Below, in pieces: positions 56,058 through 64,000 of a stretch of 64,000 bases of DNA. The DNA is from Strigamia acuminata (Eukaryota > Arthropoda > Chilopoda > Geophilomorpha > Linotaeniidae). The stretch spans positions 434,001-498,000 of the forward strand of contig OX442324.1 of the NCBI GenBank assembly GCA_949358305.1, read 5' to 3'. How positions within the stretch are numbered: the stretch's first letter is position 1; each line of letters opens with the position of its first letter. A program made the translations under genes and the position numbers. Below the pieces are notes generated by a model, which was not told where the DNA came from, ran no database searches, and saw nothing but the letters and a program-made list of their open reading frames with translations.

Positions 56058-58271
56058 ATGACTAATAACCAGCATCACATGAACACCCGCGGTAAGGAAA
56101 GAACTTATTTGACCGGTGGAATGAATCTATCCGGGTTTGTACCTGTTCCTAATGGAATTGAAGAAGTGGAAAACCACGCGGTCCATAATGGCGTTTCAAA
56201 TGAAACAGCCGGACCATCTGGAGAAAACAGGGCTCCACGTGAACCTGCTCCGCCTGGAGAAGAGGAATGCATTCCTGAAGGTTCTCATTTAGGCCGAGGC
56301 GGCCTACTATTTTGTCAGGATCACGGTTTGAACCCAAATCAATTTAGATCTTTGACCGAAGTGTTAGATTTTGTGCACGCGCCTCGTGCTACGTCGGAGC
56401 AACCCCATTCCCCAGCCAGCCAGAGATTAAACAATTTTAGTCCCACTCCTTCGACGCCTATTTCTAGGTATAGAAATAAAACTGCGCAACAACCTCCTAG
56501 ACAAACTCAACCAAATTTGACACCAGGAGATTTTAATCGTGCTTTTCAACAACGACTACGAGCGAATAATTTCGCTCGCAACCAACAAAGGGGATTTACT
56601 AATCCCGGAAATTTTGAGAATACGTTCAATAGAGCGAATATGGGTCCGCCTAATATGGCCAACCCCACTCCCAGCTTCCCAAACGGATCAACTAGTTGTC
56701 CGAATCTCGCTGGAAATTTGAATCCAAATTTAAATGCAACAAGAGGTCCGAACAATCGTTTCGATCCAAATTCTAGATTTACAAACAATTCTAGTCCAGC
56801 ACCTAACATGCAAAAGGGTCACTCAGTTCCTCCGAACTCGAATAACCCAAATAATATGAACAATTTAAATAATCCTTCTACTGGAACTCACGGAAACTCA
56901 AATAATTATTTGACTCAGGGTACACCAGGTAATTCGAACTATCGTCCGAATTTTGGTAATCAAGAAAGTTCGAACAACCGTCCGAATTTTGACAATCAGG
57001 GTAATTCGAATAACCATTCGAACTTTGGTAACCACGGTAGGTCAAATCAAGGAGAATCGAATAATTTCAATCCCAATAATGGTGGCTCAAGTCAAAATAA
57101 CTCGAGTCAATCAAACAATGGCGGATCGTCAAATGACAATTCGCGCCCCCCCAGTAGCTTTGGAATGACGGCTGATGACCTCGCGTCCATTGCCACGACC
57201 ATGCACAAGCTGATGCAGGCAGGAAAAAGTTCCGCCACTGTCCCTCAAACTAACTGTTTGAAGCCCCCAGATATTCCCGTATTCTCCGGCAAAGCAGAAG
57301 AAAGCGAACGCTTTCTCACCATTGTAAAAAATGTCGCTTTCCTGCGAAACATGTCACTCGATGACATGCTTGTTAAAGGCGTGGCCGGTTATCTAACCGA
57401 GCAGGCGCATGGTTGGTTCCATGAGAGGAGAGAAGATTTCATATCTTGGAATATATTTGAACAAGCGTTCAAAGAACGGTTTGTGGCCACTCGACAAGAG
57501 CGGACGAACCAACTAACGAAGTTGAGACAACTGAAAACAGAAAGTCTTTACGACTTTATGCACAAATATTACCAGTTATGGATATTACAAGACAACCTCG
57601 ACGCGAAAGGGGCTGGAAGTCTTTTTATCGGGAGTGTAACCCCTGCTAACGATTTACTTTTGCATACGCAAGGCCTAGCAGACTTATCTCTAACAGAGAT
57701 TTATAACGTTATAACAAAAAATAAAGGCTTATACAGTCGTACAGCTAATGGAGCAAGGGAAAATATTTCCAATCCAGTTGTTTTCCCACCTCGGAAAACT
57801 GACACTCGTCCTCAGCCGAAGACAAATGCTAAATCTTTAACTTTGGATTCACAAGAACAACTTAATATTTGTGATGAAGAGTTACCTGAGGAGTGCGAGA
57901 CCGTTTATTTAATAAATGGAGTAGTAGATCAGACCAGACGTGGTCAAATAGTCTGTTATAACTGTAAACAGCCCGGACATGTGCGTCGGGAATGTACAAA
58001 TCCAAAACCACGTACAAATTTCAACTCTGAAGAGTTGCAAAAACGAAGTACCCCGGATTCCCCGACTGTGGATCCTACTTCTAAACGTCCTAATAATAGG
58101 TGGATAACTCAAGAAGTGTTAGATGCAACACTGGATGCTAAACTTGATGCGAAACTTAATACTTTTGAAAATAAGTTACAAACTTCGCTGACTAACTCGT
58201 TGGCGGAAATGGTCAAGACTTTGATCATGCCCGAATCTGCTGATTCAAGTGCAACTAGTTCAAAAAACTAG
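56058..58271 (+). CDS. Element C Gag
   Basis: Intact 737-codon frame. The N-terminus has L-L-F-C-Q-D-H-G-L-N (about residue 88), a motif shared with element A. About residues 120-370 are extremely rich in N, with S, P, F and G, a prion-like low-complexity region. About 390-560 is a retrotransposon capsid domain (F-L-T-I-V-K-N-V-A-F, then A-H-G-W-F-H-E-R-R, then L-R-Q-L-K-T-E-S-L-Y-D-F). A CCHC knuckle C-Y-N-C-K-Q-P-G-H-V-R-R-E-C lies at 633-646. It ends at TAG right after a slippery heptamer. Structural protein that assembles particles and packages RNA; intact although pol is broken. Confidence 0.9.
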   Translation: MTNNQHHMNTRGKERTYLTGGMNLSGFVPVPNGIEEVENHAVHNGVSNETAGPSGENRAPREPAPPGEEECIPEGSHLGRGGLLFCQDHGLNPNQFRSLTEVLDFVHAPRATSEQPHSPASQRLNNFSPTPSTPISRYRNKTAQQPPRQTQPNLTPGDFNRAFQQRLRANNFARNQQRGFTNPGNFENTFNRANMGPPNMANPTPSFPNGSTSCPNLAGNLNPNLNATRGPNNRFDPNSRFTNNSSPAPNMQKGHSVPPNSNNPNNMNNLNNPSTGTHGNSNNYLTQGTPGNSNYRPNFGNQESSNNRPNFDNQGNSNNHSNFGNHGRSNQGESNNFNPNNGGSSQNNSSQSNNGGSSNDNSRPPSSFGMTADDLASIATTMHKLMQAGKSSATVPQTNCLKPPDIPVFSGKAEESERFLTIVKNVAFLRNMSLDDMLVKGVAGYLTEQAHGWFHERREDFISWNIFEQAFKERFVATRQERTNQLTKLRQLKTESLYDFMHKYYQLWILQDNLDAKGAGSLFIGSVTPANDLLLHTQGLADLSLTEIYNVITKNKGLYSRTANGARENISNPVVFPPRKTDTRPQPKTNAKSLTLDSQEQLNICDEELPEECETVYLINGVVDQTRRGQIVCYNCKQPGHVRRECTNPKPRTNFNSEELQKRSTPDSPTVDPTSKRPNNRWITQEVLDATLDAKLDAKLNTFENKLQTSLTNSLAEMVKTLIMPESADSSATSSKN

Positions 58272-61200
58272 ATCCGGGGGACGAAGGATTTTGCCATCCC
58301 CCAGAAGTGGCCAATGCCGCGTCGGAATCTTTATTTATGGATGTAGACACTGCTTGTCTGGAAATAGCCACTAGTCATAGTGGCGGAGTGGATGAAAATC
58401 TGCAAGAAATGACAGAACAATTAAAAAATCTGACATTGTTTCCACACAAGTGTTACACGAAGAAATTCTGTAGACTCCGCCGACTTAATCGAGTCATAGG
58501 CGGTAATAACTTGCACAATTTAACTTTAGGTAATAATAAAGATGATCCTCGAATGAAGATTACAATTGGTGGGCTCACCTACAACGCGCTCATGGATACA
58601 GGAGCGTCTCAATGTTACATTGGGGAACAACTCTTGTCTGAAACTCAGGCTTTGCCAGAATTTTTGCAAGAGGCCCCCAGAAATATGTTGGTTAACGCTG
58701 TAGGCGTAGCACACAAGCCTGTCGGACAAATAACTTTGTGCGTACAATGGGCTGATGAATTTACACCAATGAATTTCATCGTTTTGGCAAAACGAGTCTG
58801 TGGCTTGATACTTGGTCACAATTTCATGCGCAGACAGAAAATTAGTCCGCATCCACATTTACAAGAGTTCTCTTGTGCAGATAAACCTAATTGGTCCGCT
58901 CCTTATGAATCGGAAGAAGCCAATTTGGCCCTCGCCCCGTTAAATCGAATTACTTTCGATTATTTAGGACTGTCGTCCACTCTCAACTCAATTGAGTTAA
59001 CAGACACTCCTGTGTTGACTTGGGATGAAAAATTAGTTGAGGAGAGCGACTGCACTCCAGAACAACGACTAGCACTTCGCGAAGTGGTTAACTCGATACC
59101 GAATGTATTTTGTGATCAAGTTGGGTGCACTAACGTGACCCAGCATCGTATTAAGTTCAAAGAAGGGCATTCATTGCCCAAAATGCAGTATAGAATGTAT
59201 AACCCGGCCAAGAGAGCCATTATGACCAAGCTAGCTGCAGAATTGGAACAGGATGGACTCATTGAAAAGGCCAAAGAGCCTTTTATAAGTCATCCGGATA
59301 TCGTTGCGAAGCCTGACGGCTCGTATAGGATGTGCATTGACTACCGGTGGCTGAATGCCATCACCGAAGTCGAAGTATTACAAATGCCAAGTATTGACCT
59401 TTTATTGCATAATACTGGTCCGGCAAAGTATTTTACGTCCATTGACCTTGTCAAAGGTTACTATCAGGTCGAAATGTGTGAGGAAGATCGTCTAAAGACG
59501 GCCTTTTATACACCAAATGGTCCATATCAATTCGTACGAATGCCATTTGGCCTGTGCAATGCGCCTTGTACTTTCCAGCGTCTGATGGAAGGCATTTTAG
59601 GCTCAGCTTTGCAAGACTACGCGTTAGTTTATTTGGATGACGTAATTGTGTATTCAGATAATTGGGATGATCATCTCAAACATGTTCGAGACGTTTTAGA
59701 AAGGCTTAACCAAGCCAACATGACAATAAATAAAGCAAAATCTCGTTTTGGCCGTACAGAATTAAAATTCTTGGGTCATTGGATCAAACCCGAAGGTGTC
59801 TTCGGTGATCCCGATAAAATATCGGCGATTATGAAGTTTCCCACCCCCACGTGTGCTAAAGACATTCAGCGCTTTCACGGCATGACTAACTTCTTCAGGA
59901 AGTTTGTTCCAAATCACGGAACTATTGCCGCACTATGATGAATGATGAATGATGATGACGTATGATGAATGAGAAAACTCCATTTGAATGGGGAGATGAG
60001 CAGACAGAAGCTTTTAATAAAATTAAAGAGCTACTTTGTGGTGACAATTGTCTACACAAACCCGACATGACTCTGCCATTTGTCGTCATGACTGACGCTT
60101 CTCATGAGGGCTTAGGAGCTGTCCTTTGCCAAGATGTTGATATATTCGATGAAAAGAAACAGAAAAACATTTCTGTACCCAGACCTGTGGCTTACGCAAG
60201 AAGAGTTTTACGTAGAGCAGAGAAGCGTTATACAACGCCCGAACTTGAATGTCTCGCAGTCGTGTGGGCTATTGATCGATTTAAACCATATCTCGAATAT
60301 GGTACGTTCACTTTGGAATCAGATGCTGAAGCACTGAAATGGTTGATGCGAACGCCTGAACCATCTGGGAAATTTGGCCGATGGGCCTTAAGAATCCAAT
60401 GTGGAAATTTTAAAATTGTTTTTCGAAAAGGTGCTGCTAACCAAGATGCAGATGCACTTTCTAGAGCCCCACTAACAGAGGAAGACATTCCTCTCCGAGA
60501 TCATGTGGAACCTGTTGAAATTAAACAATACTGGCCTGAGTGGGACGGAAATCCTTCTGTTTCATTAAATCGTGCCCCAGAGAAACGAGAGTATTTGGCT
60601 AGTGTGCGTGTCCATTTTTCAGAAAATTCTAAAGAATGTTCTGAGGAAAGGGAGGGGGAGGAAGTACAAGAAACCTTGTACAGTGCGTTGACTGAAGTAC
60701 TTAAAGAAGTCCCTCCTACAAGGAGAGAAATAATAGATGCTCAGTTGTTAGATACCGAATGCAAACGCATTCGAGAATATTTATTAAATGACAAGGTTGT
60801 TGGGATACCACAATCTGAAATAAAACTATTGTTTAGACAAAAAAGAAAAAGATGGTGATCAAATGATCATCTATTTTAACCCTTTGTTCGAAGAGGAATT
60901 AAACGATTCAGGAAACGGCTTTAAAGCCGTTGTGCCCAGTTCACTCGTAAAACGAGTACTCTTCGCTTGTCATGGCCACCCCCTAAGCGGTCACGCTGGG
61001 ATGAGTAAGACGCTTGAAAAAACTCGTTTAATATATTTCTGGCCTGGTATGAGTAGAAGTGTCAGGAACTACGTCAAAAGCTGCACGCACTGTGCCCAGT
61101 ACAAGCCAATTCAACAGAAAAGGCACACAGCTCCTTACACACCGCACAACATGACCAATCCTTGGGAATGTATCAACATGGACTTGATGGGCCCAAAACC

Positions 61201-62461
61201 CGCGGGAAGGTCCCAAAACCAGTATATATTTGTCATTATTGACAATTGTACCAAGTTCGTTGAAATTAAGGCTTTGACAAAAGCCACGAGCGCTAACTGC
61301 GTTCAAGAATTAAGATCTGTTACAAACAGATGGGGACACCCCAAAAAGATTGTGAGCGATAACGGAAAACAATTTGTTTCCGATATTTACAATGAGTATT
61401 GCGAAATGTACAACATTCGCCCGGCTCATACGAGCACGTACCATGCCCAGGCGAACCCGACAGAGCGAGCCAATAGGGACATCAAGACCATGCTGGCTCT
61501 GTACACAGATGTGCACACGCAATGGCCACGTTATTTAGACGAATTTGCGTTCGCAATGCAAAATAATGTGTCATCGGCAACGGGATCAAGCCCGATGCTG
61601 CTTAACACGGGAAGGATCGTAACATTACCTTTCGACCCAAGGATTATTAAACATGCCAATCCATTTGACAAAGAAAATCCAGAAAAATATGTCAGAGTAC
61701 TATTAGATATATTACGTAGATCGCATCAAGAGATGCATCGCAGAATTCAATTGAATTTTGAACGACATAGAAAAATACACGAACAAAAGTTCGTAATTAC
61801 GGAGTTTGAAGTTGGAGATTTAGTCTGGAAACAGACTCACATTCTCTCGTGTGCAGATAAAAATATTTCTGCTGGTTTCGCTGAGAAGAGAGACGGACCG
61901 TGGGAAATTACTAAAATACTTCCAGGCGGAGCGTATAAATTACGTAAATTAGCTGATGGCTCGATTGAAAAATCAGTAAATATTAAAGCGTTGTACCCCT
62001 ATACGCCTTCATACCCGATTGAGACTTGGAAAGTAGGACAAAAGTCTGCCTCTTACTCACCTCAAGAAAATCCTAAATGGATGGACGAAAGTAACCAACT
62101 TCCGGATGCTGAAGAAATGGAATTAATTCCTGAAACTTCCTCAGAAATTCCAATGGAACTATCCGACTCAACTCCAGTGCAGATTGACAAATCTGCACCC
62201 ACAAAGTCTAAACATAGACATGAACAACGCTTAACTGCTATGGAAAGGAAAGCGGCGTTGAAAAGAGGCGAAGTTCCAAAGAAACCGCCTCGAAAACCCC
62301 GCAAACCCCAACCGATAGTTCCGCGAACTAGCACTCGTCCACGACGAGAACGAAAACCAAATCCTAAATATGCAGATGAAAATTTCGTGCGAAACATCAC
62401 TGCAGTATTTAAAAAACCATACCAACAACGAGGAAAAGCCTCAAAGTTCTGTTGGAATTGA
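58259..62461 (+). pseudogene. Element C pol: protease, reverse transcriptase, RNase H, integrase (two frame breaks)
   Basis: Frame 1 (58259-59938): protease A-L-M-D-T-G-A-S near 58595, reverse transcriptase with M-P-F-G-L-C-N-A and Y-L-D-D-V-I-V-Y. Frame 2 (59962-60858): RNase H T-D-A-S-H-E-G-L-G, D-A-D-A-L-S-R. Frame 3 (60863-62461): integrase with C-H-G-H-P-L-S-G-H and C-x2-C, D-L-M-G-P, S-D-N-G-K-Q-F, N-P-T-E-R, a GPW/Y-type C-terminal module (D-G-P-W-E-I-T-K) and a basic tail. Break 1 is an ATGATGA-type microsatellite near 59935-59970; break 2 is one extra base in an A run near 60840. An ATG at 58307 exists but frameshifting is the likely route. All domains are otherwise well kept. Confidence 0.92.
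58262..58302 (+). promoter_or_regulatory. -1 ribosomal frameshift signal at the gag-pol junction
   Basis: A AAA AAC in the gag frame (58262-58268) precedes the gag stop TAG (58269-58271). Seven bases on, GGGGGA (58276-58281) pairs with TCCCCC (58297-58302). The pol frame is -1 to gag and open from 58259, so slippage would fuse gag to pol. Confidence 0.85.
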
Positions 62462-63517
62462 TAAGTTTTATTCAAAACTTGGAGACTGTAATTATTTACA
62501 TGTCTGACAGGTGTAATTATTTATAATCTCAACACCGGGGGACAAGATATTACGATATTTATTGAAATTTATATTAAAAATATGAATTTGTTGCGATGAA
62601 TTAAATATTCGATAGAATATTTTAATTTTTTGGTCGTATTTATATGTATTTTAACCAAAATACGGAGAATTACTTAAAAAGTGATAATCTCGCCTCTTCA
62701 CGAGGGTACGAGACTTACGAGGTGTGATTAAACCTCGAACCCGACAATTAATAGGGAATAAAATTCCCAGGGTTCATTGCACACAAACACTTCGTTAAAC
62801 ACACGGATACTAGTGACTTCGTCCCTTCGACCCGTCTTCGCGTTTCTACTCAGAAATTTCAGCGCTAATTCAATTAGCAACTTCAGTAAAAGCAAGGAAA
62901 ACTAGCTTCAACAGTAAGTAGTTTTCGATTTATTCTTTGACCAAAGAATTGTAAAAATTGTTCGCAACAATTGGTAAAATATCGGCGTCCCGATAAAAAG
63001 TTAGAAGTTCACGTGTCATTATAAGCGTGAATCGGCATTAAATCACTCTGGAAGTATAACTATTCAGTCGAATAGTTTAGTTTAGATTTTGATAATAAAT
63101 TATTAAGATTTATGTACGTAGGCACTAATTATTTAAATCAAGTCGCGGTCGAGGCTTGCATAAATTATTTAGCGATGAATTTTCGATTTGAAATATTTGG
63201 TGTATTAAGTGTTAATTAAGTAATACGAAGGTTATCCTGATATTCGAGGATTGGATTGAATAATTTATAAAACTAAGGGAATTTTTCTTTCGAAAAATCA
63301 ACAAGTTGCGATTTTCAATGAAAATCTCTGTCGGCGAGTCCATTCTCGTGTCATAAACACAAGGGGAATGTGACTCATTAGTGTCACGTGTTAAGGGTTA
63401 TAAATAACTCGAGTTGTGTGTGTTTCGTTGCGAACAATACGTTTTAATTCTTTGGACTCAAGGAATGACTATTTAGAGTGGAATTATTTTAATAAAATAA
63501 TTTATTTGCTTGTGCAG
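62462..63517 (+). other. Region after pol: purine tract and non-coding DNA
   Basis: ACCGGGGGACAAG at about 62532-62544 looks like a polypurine tract, but the sequence after it does not match the element's 5' LTR. The rest is AT-rich with no frame. AACAG|TAAGTAG near 62909-62912 is not a strict donor; TTATTTGCTTGTGCAG ending 63517 is a good acceptor-like sequence just before an ATG. Confidence 0.45.
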
Positions 63518-64000
63518 ATGGGAGGTGGTAAACACCGTTCAAAACGGAGTCATCGACGTCACCGTCACGAAAGCTCTAGCTCGTCCACCTCGTCTAGTGA
63601 CGAGCAACGCCGTTCGGCAGAACGTGCCTACATGAGGGCCCAACCGGTACCGACGGCGCCCGCCTCAATGTATGCTTTGACGCCGCTACAACTCGCAACG
63701 CTAAATTGGCTGAGCGTCCATCCGGACGGACTTCCGCTCGATTTAAATTCGATGATGCAGGCCCCGTCAACATCTGCGCAGCCAACAGGTTATGAGTCGG
63801 CACAATTGGCCCCGCTGGCCCAGGTGGCATATCCGCCCGCGAACACTATCAACGTCCCGTTGGCCCCGCATTCACCAGAATTACGGCCGCCAACTGCAAG
63901 CGTGGCGCCCACCGTCGCCAACACGTCGAATGCGGCTGCACCGACTGTGGCGGGACAATCAAAACGTCTGTTGTGCGTCTTCCTGCCGGTGCTGAATCTT
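63518..64000 (+). CDS. Open frame of unknown function, runs off the window
   Basis: From ATG 63518 all 161 codons to the edge are open. The N-terminus is strongly basic with H/R/S (G-K-H-R-S-K-R-S-H-R-R-H-R-H) followed by a serine run, then a part rich in P, A, T and L. The DNA is much GC-richer than around it. It could be a gag-like or third ORF of element C, the gag of another element, or a host exon starting at a splice acceptor. I do not recognise it. Confidence 0.5.
   Translation, partial: MGGGKHRSKRSHRRHRHESSSSSTSSSDEQRRSAERAYMRAQPVPTAPASMYALTPLQLATLNWLSVHPDGLPLDLNSMMQAPSTSAQPTGYESAQLAPLAQVAYPPANTINVPLAPHSPELRPPTASVAPTVANTSNAAAPTVAGQSKRLLCVFLPVLNL

Larger units (their letters stand above)
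53189..64000 (+). mobile_element. Ty3/gypsy element C (3' end not identified)
   Basis: 5' LTR 53189-54942, tRNA-Gln primer site, 1.1-kb leader, gag 56058-58271, -1 frameshift signal and pol to 62461. No matching 3' LTR lies in the window. Either the element extends past 64000 with a further ORF (63518 on), or it ends near the purine tract at about 62533 with its 3' LTR lost or replaced. The end coordinate is therefore the window edge, not a border. Confidence 0.75.

Noticed and set aside
62532-63517. 3' LTR of element C starting right after the purine tract
   Set aside because: The sequence does not match the 5' LTR at 53189-54942 by eye. Kept only as an alternative for the missing 3' end.

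Overview
The window looks like gene-poor, transposon-dense nuclear DNA of an invertebrate animal. It is AT-rich and holds short exons with GT/AG introns that belong to conserved animal genes (AAR2, ICMT, XAB2/SYF1, a RASSF, CENP-H). It also holds a Polinton/adintovirus-type DNA polymerase and many Ty1/copia and Ty3/gypsy elements. The copia elements D and E use the internal tRNA-iMet primer known from Drosophila copia, so an arthropod is my best guess, but the species cannot be named. Layout: 1-2662 (minus) is a long open frame for a protein-primed family-B polymerase, cut by the window edge. Next come AT-rich DNA with a 64-bp tandem repeat and a 16-bp minisatellite. From 4.2 to 21.4 kb lie fragments of host genes. 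They are interrupted by a Tc1 element with ~255-bp inverted repeats (5383-16437), which has itself been hit by a 9.4-kb LTR element (A, 5640-15071). A terminal-inverted-repeat element (about 16.5-18.9 kb) carries two XAB2 exons. From 23.0 to 29.7 kb is a decayed Ty3/gypsy element (B, minus) containing a hAT-type MITE and a solo LTR. From 29.7 to 51.7 kb are nested Ty1/copia elements: G (plus, truncated), H (minus), D (complete, inserted in the leader of H), F (3' fragment) and E (complete, inserted in the LTR of F). Three MITE-like elements follow. From 53.2 kb to the end is a Ty3/gypsy element (C): 1.75-kb 5' LTR, tRNA-Gln primer site, gag, a -1 frameshift signal and a broken pol, then a further open frame that runs off the window. 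How the parts fit together: A, C and the solo LTR share long LTRs with related ends, and A and C share the tRNA-Gln primer site and a motif near the gag N-terminus, so A is probably a non-autonomous relative of C-type elements. The most striking observation is a methyl-CpG-binding-domain (MBD)-like module between integrase and reverse transcriptase in the copia polyproteins. It is clear in H and G and more diverged in D and E. If real, it would sit near the integrase C-terminus, the place where chromodomains sit in chromoviruses, and could read DNA methylation during target choice. Nearly every retroelement frame has at least one break, so the window shows recent and old insertions but no evidently autonomous copy.
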